NCBI RefSeq assembly: GCF_018336975.1
Contig: NZ_CP025572.1
Location: forward strand, 1,388,560-1,452,559
DNA: 64,000 bases
Direction: 5' to 3'
Source of the DNA: Marinomonas sp. CT5
GTDB lineage: Bacteria; Pseudomonadota; Gammaproteobacteria; Pseudomonadales; Marinomonadaceae
In this document: piece after piece, positions 28,180-37,125 of the stretch
Layout: each line of letters starts with the position of its first letter
Position numbering within the stretch: the first letter of the stretch is position 1
Notes under the pieces: model-generated
What the model saw: the letters and a program-made list of their open reading frames with translations, nothing else
Databases searched by the model: none
What the model was told of the DNA's origin: nothing
Made by a program: the position numbers and the translations under genes

Positions 28180-28611
28180 TTGAACATTCCAGATTATAAA
28201 TTTAAAGAGTGGGTTCCATTTGATAGCTACAAAGAGATCGATGGAATAGGATTTCCTGGGGTTTATATTCTGGCTCACTTCACAAGAAAGCCTTATTCTG
28301 AGCCGTGCACAAGTTCATCAAATATCGTTTATGTAGGCGAAACTACAGGTCAAACAATTTCAAAGCGGTTATATCAATTTAAACAGTCTGCATTTTTACG
28401 TAAGAGAGCCCACAGTGGAGGATGGTCTTATTCAGATAAGTACCTTAAAGGTAAAATAAGTCGGGAGTCTCCTAATAAATTATACGTAGCTATTTTGCCT
28501 GTTGATAGGCCATATAAGGAAAGCAAAGCATATATAAAGCTTGTAGAGCGTTTAGTCATTTGGGATTTTTTTCAAAAAAATAAAGCTTATCCAAGCTGCA
28601 ACACAGCATAA
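28180..28611 (+). CDS. GIY-YIG nuclease-like protein
   Basis: The likely start is the TTG at 28180, because GGGGGAA lies 4-10 nt before it; this gives 143 residues. The GIY-YIG core reads GVYILAHF (the GIY strand), then NIVYVGETTG (the YIG strand), then SKRLYQFKQSAF with the catalytic Arg, HSGGWSYSD, and a late KLVERLVIWDFF with the metal-binding Glu. Such small stand-alone GIY-YIG proteins are found in defence and mobile loci and cut DNA. There is no DNA-binding domain fused, so it may rely on a partner. It lies 132 bp behind the HEPN gene. Confidence 0.72.
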   Translation: MNIPDYKFKEWVPFDSYKEIDGIGFPGVYILAHFTRKPYSEPCTSSSNIVYVGETTGQTISKRLYQFKQSAFLRKRAHSGGWSYSDKYLKGKISRESPNKLYVAILPVDRPYKESKAYIKLVERLVIWDFFQKNKAYPSCNTA

Positions 28612-28811
28612 GATATAACAAACGAGTATGGACTCAACATACTTTTCCTAATCTGACAGAAATGATTTAGTGTAATAGTTCTAGCTCATTTATGCCCCAA
28701 AATGAGTCAGCATTCCTCCTTGTGACAATGCAAACATATTATATTTACATTACTTGAATTTATGGAAAGCAAGATGCGACCCATTACTCACGAAGGGCAA
28801 AACACCTACCT

Positions 28812-30539
28812 TTATAACACATTGTAACTACTTAATTTTTTCGGGGTATCGACAAGGATTACACTGTGTAATTTGTGGTTTTTTCGCTTGTGCGTAATGT
28901 ACGCATTACCAGTGTATTTAGCTTCAAGCTTTGGATTTTCTAGCAAGGTTTTTACGTACTCATCTAGGTGGTTTATTTTTCTATCTGTAGAGTTTTTAAC
29001 ACTAAAATAGTTCGACAGTTTAGCTGTGTATTCTTTATGAACTTCGTAAAGGTTTTGATTCCGAGTAAGAACAAGATGTACTCTGAGCTTAGACGAGAGT
29101 TCACTAAATACTGATTCTGAAACAGGTAAAGCAATTGCCTTATTTAGCTTTGTATCCAATTTAAACTCATCTGTATCACAGTTCAAAGCTAATGGATTGA
29201 ATGTAAAAGAAATGACTTTGAGAAAGTCATCGTCAGATACACCTAAGTCTTTATAGATTAGGTAGGTAACTAACATTCTCAACTTCCAGTATATTTTACT
29301 TACTTCGTCTGTAGTGAATTTTTCTATTTCACCATGAGCGGCCCTATCTCTGACATCCTTAATAACATGTAGGTCTTCACTCGACAGGAACACCTCTGTA
29401 ACATGATTACCTATGTGATTTAGGTACCTCTTAACTTTTTGCTTAAATGTTGCAGCAGAACGATTAGGTAAGGCTTCCCTAAGTACTTTAACATTACTCA
29501 AATCAGCCAGAATACCTTTTGAAAAAGTTTTGACCAACTCTGTATCACCAGATATCAAGTCTGAGAGTTTACCCATTAATTCGGTATACTTATCTTCATC
29601 GAGCATTGTATCAAGATTCAGTTGATCTACTTTATGGCTGCAATACTTATCGAGAATGGCTGTATAGAGCATGGTTTCATACTCTAAAACTCCATTGAAA
29701 TTGTATAAAGGTATTGTTCGTGACCAGATATTCTCAAATTCAAACGTATTTTTTACGAAGTATGACTCACAAATTTTTACAAAATGCTCTCTCAATCGGT
29801 CTGCCAACATGAAACTGTTTGGGTATGATAGATCATGTTCAGAAGTATCTTTTACTGTTGGGATGTATAACGTTCCTCTATTTTCATCATCCGACACTTC
29901 GATTTTGGACACTTTGATTGGAAAACCTGTAATCCAAGTAAAAAGGTTTTTAGACTTATACAGGTACTTTTCTATTTCGCTGAAAGTTATGGCATTTTCA
30001 AATTCAAAAAACAGAGTCATCGAGCTAGTGAACTGAAAGCCATCTTTGGTTGATGTGTTAGAGAGTCGATAGTATTGACGCAATCCAACCTTAATAGTTT
30101 GGTCATCTTTCAATACTGTGGCTTCCATCGGCTCTATAGTGACATTTCCACTCAGGTCACCATTCTGTTCTAGATTTCTTGAGATTTCGTTGTTGAAATA
30201 CGCTGCTAGTTCAGGGAATGTGAAGTATACTTTTTTTAGTTTGGTTGTTTCTGCTTTACCTGAATATACATATCGAAACAACTTGGATGAGTGCGTTCCA
30301 GAATTAATACCGCCTGACAAAAGATATTTTTGAGCTAACTGTTCAGTAAAATCCTCTACCTGAACAACATCTTCATTATTTTCATAAAAATATGAATGCT
30401 TGCTAACATGAGATAGCATAGGGATCTTTCCGTACCCAATCTTAAGCTTGCAGTACTCACCTTCGTTAATTCGAACATTTAATTCTAAATCTTCAGTTAG
30501 TCGTAAATCCAAAATTCCACCAAATATCCAACCATACAC
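28812..30539 (-). CDS. Large ApeA-like HEPN defence protein
   Basis: This 575-residue minus-strand gene starts at a GTG (30539) with only a weak ribosome site. The first 300 residues are a beta-rich region (GWIFGGILDLRLTEDLELNV, LRQYYRLSNTS) like the N-terminal domains of ApeA-type proteins. A HEPN domain lies near residues 360-430, with LHVIKDVRDRAAHGEIEKF giving the Rx4-6H motif (RDRAAHG). ApeA provides anti-phage defence in E. coli, and its HEPN part is needed; here the assignment rests on architecture, so it is provisional. The gene is separately promoted and faces the GIY-YIG gene. Confidence 0.65.
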   Translation of the reverse strand: MYGWIFGGILDLRLTEDLELNVRINEGEYCKLKIGYGKIPMLSHVSKHSYFYENNEDVVQVEDFTEQLAQKYLLSGGINSGTHSSKLFRYVYSGKAETTKLKKVYFTFPELAAYFNNEISRNLEQNGDLSGNVTIEPMEATVLKDDQTIKVGLRQYYRLSNTSTKDGFQFTSSMTLFFEFENAITFSEIEKYLYKSKNLFTWITGFPIKVSKIEVSDDENRGTLYIPTVKDTSEHDLSYPNSFMLADRLREHFVKICESYFVKNTFEFENIWSRTIPLYNFNGVLEYETMLYTAILDKYCSHKVDQLNLDTMLDEDKYTELMGKLSDLISGDTELVKTFSKGILADLSNVKVLREALPNRSAATFKQKVKRYLNHIGNHVTEVFLSSEDLHVIKDVRDRAAHGEIEKFTTDEVSKIYWKLRMLVTYLIYKDLGVSDDDFLKVISFTFNPLALNCDTDEFKLDTKLNKAIALPVSESVFSELSSKLRVHLVLTRNQNLYEVHKEYTAKLSNYFSVKNSTDRKINHLDEYVKTLLENPKLEAKYTGNAYITHKRKNHKLHSVILVDTPKKLSSYNVL

Positions 30540-30875
30540 ATAGGAATCTTACCGAACTTTTTCTCTTTGGCCATCCATTTCCGAGTATATCTATAATAGA
30601 CAAGGATATTTTGGCACCACATTGTAAGTTGCAATACGTATTGCTATCTGTGCGTTGCTAATTTAGAAAAGTCTCTGACACGTTTCTGTCCAGAAATGAG
30701 TTACAGCTAGTATGAAACTTTAATACTCAGTTATCGCTCGATTCAGACTTGGTAGTAGCAATTAGCATGAATCTTTATTTTTAGTCACTTTTAATCCAAA
30801 ACGGTACGAACAGGGTTACTTGGTTGTTTAGTGTGAGACTTTATTAATCTCCTACAATTTTATGTATTTATAAAT
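30540..30875. other. Non-coding region between two minus-strand genes
   Basis: A 336-bp AT-rich stretch holding the promoter of the ApeA-like gene and the 3' side of the helicase gene. I see no ORF, clear terminator or repeat in it. Confidence 0.55.
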
Positions 30876-33056
30876 TCAAATTAGCAAGTTAAGAAGGTAA
30901 CTATTTCTTCGACTTGCATTGCTACTGGCCTCTGTAATTGCAATGAAATCTTCCTGACTTCCTACTATGTGAATTTCACTCTCTGCACGAGTAATGGCTG
31001 TATACAGCCATGCACGATCGACGATTCTGCCTTTACTCAATGCAATGATCACTCGTGGAAATTGTGAGCCTTGAGCCTTATGTAAAGTGATGGCGTAACC
31101 CAGCTCCATACAGTCTAAAACGTCTTGTGAGATTTGTATTCTGTTGCCGGTATCCAGTGTTACATCACCAAAATATGTTTCAGCCAACTCATCTGAGTCA
31201 TCCTGTTCTGGCTCAACGCCACTAAGAACGCCAAGGCTGCCGTTCTGGATACCTCTATGATAAAGGTTTTTCGTAAACAATACGGCATCGTTCAGCCGTA
31301 GATTCAAGAAGAACTCTTCAGAATGGATGGTGAATCTAAGCATTTCGCCATGGCCATTTACTGCCAATTGAACCTTGTTGTTTATCTCAGATACCATACT
31401 TCTGGTAGGAGCAATAATTCGGCTATTTTCAGGGCTTTCACAATACAGGCGACAACACCTATTCGTTATTTCGCTTTTATTAGCCTCATGGAAAAATATA
31501 GAGGCGGTAGAAAGCCTCGGTGGAATCTCCCCCTGATTAATGAGCTTTGAGTACTCAGGGATGCCGGTACTTCCTTCCTGACGTTTCACAATATCAAGCA
31601 TGGTGTTGGCTATTCGTTTTGAGTGAACGATATCAGCCAATACTTTTCCGCATCCAATAGGCGGCAGTTGATCCGGATCACCCGTTAATACGATCCGTAC
31701 AGATGGATGTATATGCGTAACAATCCGATACATGGTCGGTAAATCAACCATGCTTGCTTCATCAATCACCAATAGGTTCTTATCGCTATCTGTGCTGTCC
31801 AATGGTGGATTTCTCAAAAAGCCAGCAATAGTCATCGTCGTGAAGCCTATAGACTCATGTAGACGCATTGCAGCTCGACCACTTAGTGCTACGGCATGGA
31901 TGGCATAACCCATTAAACTAAAGGCTCTAAGCGCTGTTCTGAGTACTGTCGTTTTACCCGTTCCGGCCCCTCCGGTTATACAGGCTACAGCATTATCTAT
32001 GCATGTTCCCACTGCTTCTTTTTGCTTTGCTGTTAGATCATAAGGTAATTCTTTGAGGGCCGCACGGTAAGCTTGGCTGGCTTTTCGGTCATACAAACCG
32101 TCAATGTCAGCCATTGTTAACAGACGTTTGGCAACGGTAGACTCCATTAATAGTTGAGCGGTTGGGTGATACGTCAGAGTGTCATTATTCAGCAGAAATT
32201 GAGCTTTATCGTGTCCTGCTTTGCAGGCGCTTGCGACTAACTCGTTATTCTTCAGTAATTTGTTCAATGCAGGTACTAAGTCTTCCCGTTTAGTATAGGT
32301 ATGTCCTTTTTCTACTTGCTTTCGTAGGGCAAATTCTAGAGCTGCACTAAGTCGTCTCTGATCATCAGCCGCAATTTCAAAAGTCCACTTTTTAATAAGG
32401 CCTTCAACATCATCAAAGGACATTCCGAATCCACATAGTAGGTAAGGGTTGTCCTGTATTGCGTCGACAGATTTGTCATCATGGAACTTGAGCAGTCGCT
32501 GTTGAATTGAAGCTGGAATACCACGCAGCGTCATCCAGTTGGTATGTTTGAGATTTTTATATTTCTCATACCCTTCGTAAAGCGCATCAATAGAATCCTC
32601 ACTCAAAACCCCTTTAAGGCGATTTCTGGCTTCAAGTGTGTCAGTTTGCAGGGTTGAGTGGAAAGAGTTGCCTAGCAACGCCCATAGAGCTCTGGCCTTA
32701 ACCTCTCCAATTCCTCTAAACGCTTTTTCTTTGGCGATGAACTGTATTAGCTGTTCACCTGACTCTGGCAGAGTACATTCAACATAATCTGGTGCTTCAT
32801 AGATATGCTGGAGCATTAAGTAATCGCCTGTTGCCACTTCCTCAATACGTCTTGCGCCTTTGACCGTCCAATACTGACCAATTGCCAGTTGCACTGGGAT
32901 TGATTCAGGATTTGCTTTGATAGTGACGTAATATTTACCGCTAGTGGTTTTATACGAATTTTTTTCCAGTGGTACACCGGTGAAGATAACTAGACTAGAA
33001 GAACTGTACGGAATGCTAGTTATCCTAACGTGGTCTTCATGAATGGCATTATTCAT
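30876..33056 (-). CDS. RecD-like SF1B DNA helicase
   Basis: The 726-residue protein has the RecD2 layout: an N-terminal helical region with helix-hairpin-helix traits (FRGIGEVKARALWALLG), then Walker A GGAGTGKTTVLRTA, motif II LLVIDEASMVDLP, motif III LTGDPDQLPPIG and a C-terminal YAITLHKAQGSQFPRVII with WLYTAITRAE. It is a 5'-3' DNA helicase by family. It overlaps the upstream gene by 4 bp (ATGA) and so is translationally coupled to the VPA1267-like protein and the serine recombinase. The function in this setting, perhaps processing ends of the mobile element, is inferred. Confidence 0.8.
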   Translation of the reverse strand: MNNAIHEDHVRITSIPYSSSSLVIFTGVPLEKNSYKTTSGKYYVTIKANPESIPVQLAIGQYWTVKGARRIEEVATGDYLMLQHIYEAPDYVECTLPESGEQLIQFIAKEKAFRGIGEVKARALWALLGNSFHSTLQTDTLEARNRLKGVLSEDSIDALYEGYEKYKNLKHTNWMTLRGIPASIQQRLLKFHDDKSVDAIQDNPYLLCGFGMSFDDVEGLIKKWTFEIAADDQRRLSAALEFALRKQVEKGHTYTKREDLVPALNKLLKNNELVASACKAGHDKAQFLLNNDTLTYHPTAQLLMESTVAKRLLTMADIDGLYDRKASQAYRAALKELPYDLTAKQKEAVGTCIDNAVACITGGAGTGKTTVLRTALRAFSLMGYAIHAVALSGRAAMRLHESIGFTTMTIAGFLRNPPLDSTDSDKNLLVIDEASMVDLPTMYRIVTHIHPSVRIVLTGDPDQLPPIGCGKVLADIVHSKRIANTMLDIVKRQEGSTGIPEYSKLINQGEIPPRLSTASIFFHEANKSEITNRCCRLYCESPENSRIIAPTRSMVSEINNKVQLAVNGHGEMLRFTIHSEEFFLNLRLNDAVLFTKNLYHRGIQNGSLGVLSGVEPEQDDSDELAETYFGDVTLDTGNRIQISQDVLDCMELGYAITLHKAQGSQFPRVIIALSKGRIVDRAWLYTAITRAESEIHIVGSQEDFIAITEASSNASRRNSYLLNLLI

Positions 33057-33490
33057 CGAGGCATGAACCCCATCTCAGACAGAGTTTCAGACAACTCACC
33101 GAATCGTTTCAAGCGAGACTCTAATTCTCTAACCTTGGCTTTAAGCTCTATGTTTTCAGCCTCTAATTGAGATAACCTTCTAGACTCCAGTTGCCTAGAG
33201 GCTTGACTAGCATCGTATTCCTTTGGGTTAGACTTCACTGTTTCAGACTCAGCTGTGAATGGCGGCAACACACCACGAGCCCTTAACTCAGTCTCAAGCT
33301 TCTCAAGAGCTTGTCTTAAAATAGGGTTCTGTGTCAGCGCCGATTTTCCACAACCAATAGCTTTGGCAACTTCGCCACGCTTTAACTGTCCTCGGTGGGC
33401 AATTTGAAGAAAGTCATCATCCGATTGGGTAGCCTTCCAAACTTCAAAGGAGTCGACGTTTTGCTGTGCTTTTTGCTGCCCGTTAGCCAT
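33053..33490 (-). CDS. VPA1267-family protein (mobile-element accessory protein)
   Basis: This 145-residue protein begins MANGQQKAQQNVDSFEVWKA and continues with a short helix-turn-helix-like part (GEVAKAIGCGKSALTQNP) and a coiled coil rich in Leu/Glu (LSQLEAENIELKAKVRELE). I recognise the start as that of the VPA1267 family, found beside gamma-mobile-trio recombinase genes in Vibrio. The exact function is not known. It overlaps the resolvase gene (ATGA at 33490) and the helicase gene, forming the middle of a three-gene operon. A frameshifted remnant of a second copy lies at 34178-34319. Confidence 0.7.
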   Translation of the reverse strand: MANGQQKAQQNVDSFEVWKATQSDDDFLQIAHRGQLKRGEVAKAIGCGKSALTQNPILRQALEKLETELRARGVLPPFTAESETVKSNPKEYDASQASRQLESRRLSQLEAENIELKAKVRELESRLKRFGELSETLSEMGFMPR

Positions 33491-34050
33491 TATTTTTCAT
33501 CCCTTATGCGCATGATAGTCTGCCTGCTTACCTCGAATTCACGTGACAGTTTAGAAATACTCTCAGCTTTGAGGCGCTTACGTATCTGCTTTCTATCGTT
33601 CGCACCGATTTTAGGAGGCCTTCCCATATGCTGACCCGCTTGTATGGCGGCGGCTCGGCCTTCACTTGTTCTATCAAAGATTAAGTCACGTTCTAGTTGG
33701 GCGAAAACACCAATGAGTGAAACAATTGCTTGTGATAGGGCTGTGCGTTGGGATGTATCTAAAGCGCCATCCAGCGTTTTAAGGGAGGCATTCTTTTCAT
33801 GAATTCTATCGATGGTTCTCAAAATAGCTTTTAGGGAACGGCCAAGCCTGTCTAGCCTTGTTACAACAACGACATCGTCATCACGCACATAATCAATCAG
33901 AGATTGAAGCTGAACATCGTTATCCTTTGAACTACCGCTGTATTTTCCTGAAAATATTTTCTGACACCCAGCGTTCTCTAGGGCAGCAACTTGTGAACTT
34001 AGGTCTTGCGCTATGGTGCTTACACGAGCATAACCAATCAAATGTGACAT
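33490..34050 (-). CDS. Serine recombinase (resolvase/invertase family)
   Basis: This small serine recombinase has an N-terminal catalytic motif (IGYARVSTIAQDLSSQ, catalytic Ser10) and the RLDRLGRSLKAIL stretch, then a C-terminal HTH (ISKLSREFEVSRQTIMRIRD). The start is the ATG at 34050, giving 186 residues; an upstream TTG would run into a palindrome. A long palindrome directly before the start suggests a res-like site or an operator. It heads a coupled operon with the VPA1267-like and RecD-like genes. Confidence 0.88.
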   Translation of the reverse strand: MSHLIGYARVSTIAQDLSSQVAALENAGCQKIFSGKYSGSSKDNDVQLQSLIDYVRDDDVVVVTRLDRLGRSLKAILRTIDRIHEKNASLKTLDGALDTSQRTALSQAIVSLIGVFAQLERDLIFDRTSEGRAAAIQAGQHMGRPPKIGANDRKQIRKRLKAESISKLSREFEVSRQTIMRIRDEK

Positions 34051-34054
34051 TAGA

Positions 34055-34140
34055 TGTACCAAAGTTATAACTTTAGTACATTGTGAATTGAGTCCGTACT
34101 TTTATCAAATAAAATAAATAAGTACATGTACTTATTTATT
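34055..34140. promoter_or_regulatory. Palindromic sites upstream of the resolvase gene (candidate res site or operators)
   Basis: Two palindromes lie here. The first, 34055-34080, is 26 bp with one mismatched pair; its core is AAAGTTATAACTTT with TGTAC on the left and GTACA on the right. The second, 34113-34140, is a perfect 28-bp palindrome centred on GTACATGTAC with AT-rich arms. Centres are about 59 bp apart. Resolvase binding sites are usually such inverted pairs, but binding is unproven. Confidence 0.6.
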
Positions 34141-34177
34141 GATATGACTTTTAGACTGTCCCAGACATCTATTAATG

Positions 34178-34319
34178 TTAAAATCCAGTTAAACAAAAAA
34201 TTCGATTAAGCTGATCTCTGAACACGATTTGCTTAAAATCATCATTCGTTTGAGTGGCTCTCCAAATCTCATATGCCTCTAGATTTTGTTGCACCTTCTG
34301 TTGCCCACTTGCTTGTCAT
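34178..34319 (-). pseudogene. Remnant of a second VPA1267-like gene
   Basis: From an ATG at 34319 (preceded by AGAGGAAAC) the reading frame is shifted within the first few codons. In the next frame the sequence reads SGQQKVQQNLEAYEIW and then RATQTNDDFKQIVFRDQLNR, which follows the intact protein's GQQKAQQNVDSFEVWKATQSDDDFLQIAHRGQLKR closely. After that the similarity stops and a stop codon appears at 34178. About 40 codons survive. It sits where a VPA1267-like gene would follow the recombinase operon. Confidence 0.75.
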
Positions 34320-34376
34320 GTTTCCTCTCGCTATTGCATGATTTGAAGGTGAGTGCGTTATACATAGTTTGATTTT

Positions 34377-34799
34377 TTACTTATTACCGCTTTCAATGTT
34401 TTGTAAGGTCTTTTGAAACACATCCATGACACTCGGGTTAGTTTTGCCGATACTGGATAACTTTTGAATGAAAGCATGGAGCTTACCAATCTCCGAGTGT
34501 GCAACCGAAAGTTGCGCTTCCAATTGGATTACCTTTTCAGCTAAATCAACGTCTTTTTGTAAGTAAGAGATCAGTTCTTGATTTTCAGCCGAAACAGGCT
34601 TGCCCCTTAAAACTTGTTTTTTTTGCTTGTATTCGTGCTTGATATTGGCGTATTTGTCGAGCGTTTGTCTCGTGGTGGCAATGCCTAAGCTGGATTCTAT
34701 TTTTGTGACTAATAAATCCCATGTTAACTTGCCTTCCCAACTTCGAATGAGGGCTTGTACGGATATTTGTTGTTCAGTTTCAAGTGATTTAATTGCCAT
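34377..34799 (-). CDS. Small helical accessory protein of the recombinase operon (TnpC/GmtX-like)
   Basis: This 140-residue protein is helical, with an N-terminal part that reads like a short DNA-binding segment (WDLLVTKIESSLGIATTRQTLDKY) and a coiled-coil C-terminal half (EKVIQLEAQLSVAHSEIGKLHAFIQKL). Its position, 10 bp after the third recombinase gene, and its size match the small third partner of Tn554-type (TnpC, about 125 residues) and gamma-mobile-trio (GmtX) systems. I assign it by context more than sequence. Confidence 0.55.
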   Translation of the reverse strand: MAIKSLETEQQISVQALIRSWEGKLTWDLLVTKIESSLGIATTRQTLDKYANIKHEYKQKKQVLRGKPVSAENQELISYLQKDVDLAEKVIQLEAQLSVAHSEIGKLHAFIQKLSSIGKTNPSVMDVFQKTLQNIESGNK

Positions 34800-34809
34800 A
34801 TCATCCCCA

Positions 34810-37125
34810 CTAGAGCGATCCTAAAAAGGCTAAGAAATTATTTGTGGCTTCGTCTTTACTTTTATCGTTTCTTGCCTCAATCGCGGCTTGAAGGGCTTGC
34901 TCGGCATCAGGTAGTGCTAACCTTTGCTCTTCTACCGTTTTTGTTTCTAAATTAGTGATTCTTATGCGGTTTGAACGAGTGAGTAATCGCACGCTACAGC
35001 CTGGTTTTATTGCATCATCGGATAACACTCCAATGAGATTTTTCAACATACAAGTGTTGTTATAATGAGTTTTGTACCACTTTTGCATTCCTTCACTTGT
35101 TTCAAAATTGTTAGCTTCCTGCACCTCTTCCAAACGATGTGTTTGTACCTTTAAATCCTTCTGGAGTAAGTCTATTGCTTTGCTATCATGTGTCACATGA
35201 CAAGAAGATGAGCACAATGCACATTGGGTTTCAAAATCCGACATATAAGTACAGGGGGATATGGCGAGGTTTTGAGTACAAAATCCTGTCTCATGAATAA
35301 AAGTCGGCGTTTCATTGTTGATAGCTTCATTGAATTGATCCATGGTCTGAATACGAAGATTTACATTCTCTTCGATATTGCTTTCTAGCTCATTAGAGTA
35401 AGAAATATCTCCAATCACAAAAGCGTTCTGAGCATCAGTCGTATGGATATAGGTCAGTGTCTGTTCTGCGCTCTTTCTACCGGATAACATCGAAATAAGG
35501 TGGTGAGGCAAACCTTTTTTCGCTAGATAATCATTTTGCCAATGACGGAGTTGGTGTGGCTTTAGGAAAAAGCTGGATGCAAACCCGTGTCGTTCAAAGA
35601 GTGTAGGATGTGATATTACACGTTTAATTAAATCATCAGAAAAGAATCTACTTAGTGAACTAATCGGTACCAAAAGGAATGGGTTCATCACTTTACCTCT
35701 CAGTTGCTTATACGTGTAAGTAAATAACGCACTTTCAAAATCCACAGACTTAGTTTGGTGGCTACTGTAACCTTTTAGTTTAGAGTGATTTACCTTGATG
35801 GTGTGGTTCTGAAACTCTGCCACGGTGAGTTCTTGTTTACCCGCTATATACTTTTCGCGTTGAGCTTTGCTTGATAGCGGACATCCAGTAAGTGCTTGAG
35901 CGTAAGAACAATTACTCTTAAATACCAGAGTATCGAACATTTTAATCTGTGCTATGGGTTTGATGAATTTGGAGAACTGATTGGTTGATACATCAACTGC
36001 CCCTTTTGTGTCAGATGTGACTCGCACACATTTGTCACTACCTTCAAAAAAACCAAGCATCAAGCCAAGATGTATAAGGTTCGTTGGTTGATTCATTGAA
36101 GGTGTTAGTAGTGCGATATTTTTATCACTAGGTTCAAATTCACCCAGTACTTCTTTCAACGGGCGATTTGGCTGTCGATAGAACCGAGCCAGTGCTCTTG
36201 CGGGTTCAGTTGCAAGAATCGTGTAGTGTAGGGCTCGGTCTAAGCTATCGACCATTTCAGCATTGATGTGATTTTGATAGTCCTTGTAACCTTTTGAGCC
36301 TCGCCAATTTAAATAATGTACTGTTTTTTGCTGCCCATCGACAATTTGAGTGTGCCTCTTTACTCGTTGTGATGTTAGAAGCACTTGTTCTGCGCCGATT
36401 CGATTGGGAGACGCCATGCCAAGTGCTGCCATGGTGCAAACAAAGCTGTCTTGTTGTGTTTTCTTCGAAGATAAAAGGGGCTGCCAAGCCTCAATACTGT
36501 CCTTTTCACTACCCTCAGAAGAGGGGATGACATCATAGAAGATAGCACCAAGTGCTAGCAGCGCATTTTCCGAAGGCAGCTTGTTTTGCTCCGCAACTAG
36601 TGCATCATCGCCACTTTTGCCGCGAAATGATTTGGTTTTGAGGTTTATATAGGGCTGACAGCTTTTAGGTAGCATTTTATTGTGATGGAGCCAGTTGATG
36701 AAAGATGGCAACATCATTTTGTATGTCATCGAGTCGATGATGCGTTGGATTTTCTCAAGAGTGGAGGTAGCTATATTCTCCTCAAGGGAACAAAGGAAGT
36801 ATCTGGCTACCGCAATTTTATCTTTCTTATTTTTTGTTGATACATTTTGCTTAATTACATCAAGCATATATGAGAACAACATATCATGTATTTCAGGCAC
36901 TAAACGATCATCATCTGTGAAACGTGTTCCTATTCTTGGAACTTTTCTATTTTTATTGCAAAAGTATATATTCATGGTTCTACTGTCGCGGTCTGTGAAC
37001 CTGATAACAATATCACTCCAAGAAGCAGGCTGACCTTGAGCATTAGTAAATCCAATGAGAGGCTGTGCTTTCTTTTGAGCAATGTAAGCACGTTGGTTAT
37101 CAATATAACGATTAATCGTCTTCAC
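34810..37125 (-). CDS. Large tyrosine recombinase-like protein with cysteine cluster
   Basis: The 771-residue product carries a recognisable tyrosine recombinase catalytic core in its middle to C-terminal part: R in MASPNRIGAEQVLL, then HQLRHWQNDYLAKKGLPHHLISMLSG (HxxRH box) and the probable Tyr in TLTYIHTTDAQ. Near the C-terminus a cysteine cluster, CTQNLAISPC with CALCSSSCHVTH, looks like a metal site. The N-terminal 200 residues would bind DNA. It overlaps the preceding gene by 4 bp (ATGA). Known relatives are the larger partners (TnpB/GmtZ type) in multi-recombinase elements; the exact family is not certain. Confidence 0.72.
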   Translation of the reverse strand: MKTINRYIDNQRAYIAQKKAQPLIGFTNAQGQPASWSDIVIRFTDRDSRTMNIYFCNKNRKVPRIGTRFTDDDRLVPEIHDMLFSYMLDVIKQNVSTKNKKDKIAVARYFLCSLEENIATSTLEKIQRIIDSMTYKMMLPSFINWLHHNKMLPKSCQPYINLKTKSFRGKSGDDALVAEQNKLPSENALLALGAIFYDVIPSSEGSEKDSIEAWQPLLSSKKTQQDSFVCTMAALGMASPNRIGAEQVLLTSQRVKRHTQIVDGQQKTVHYLNWRGSKGYKDYQNHINAEMVDSLDRALHYTILATEPARALARFYRQPNRPLKEVLGEFEPSDKNIALLTPSMNQPTNLIHLGLMLGFFEGSDKCVRVTSDTKGAVDVSTNQFSKFIKPIAQIKMFDTLVFKSNCSYAQALTGCPLSSKAQREKYIAGKQELTVAEFQNHTIKVNHSKLKGYSSHQTKSVDFESALFTYTYKQLRGKVMNPFLLVPISSLSRFFSDDLIKRVISHPTLFERHGFASSFFLKPHQLRHWQNDYLAKKGLPHHLISMLSGRKSAEQTLTYIHTTDAQNAFVIGDISYSNELESNIEENVNLRIQTMDQFNEAINNETPTFIHETGFCTQNLAISPCTYMSDFETQCALCSSSCHVTHDSKAIDLLQKDLKVQTHRLEEVQEANNFETSEGMQKWYKTHYNNTCMLKNLIGVLSDDAIKPGCSVRLLTRSNRIRITNLETKTVEEQRLALPDAEQALQAAIEARNDKSKDEATNNFLAFLGSL

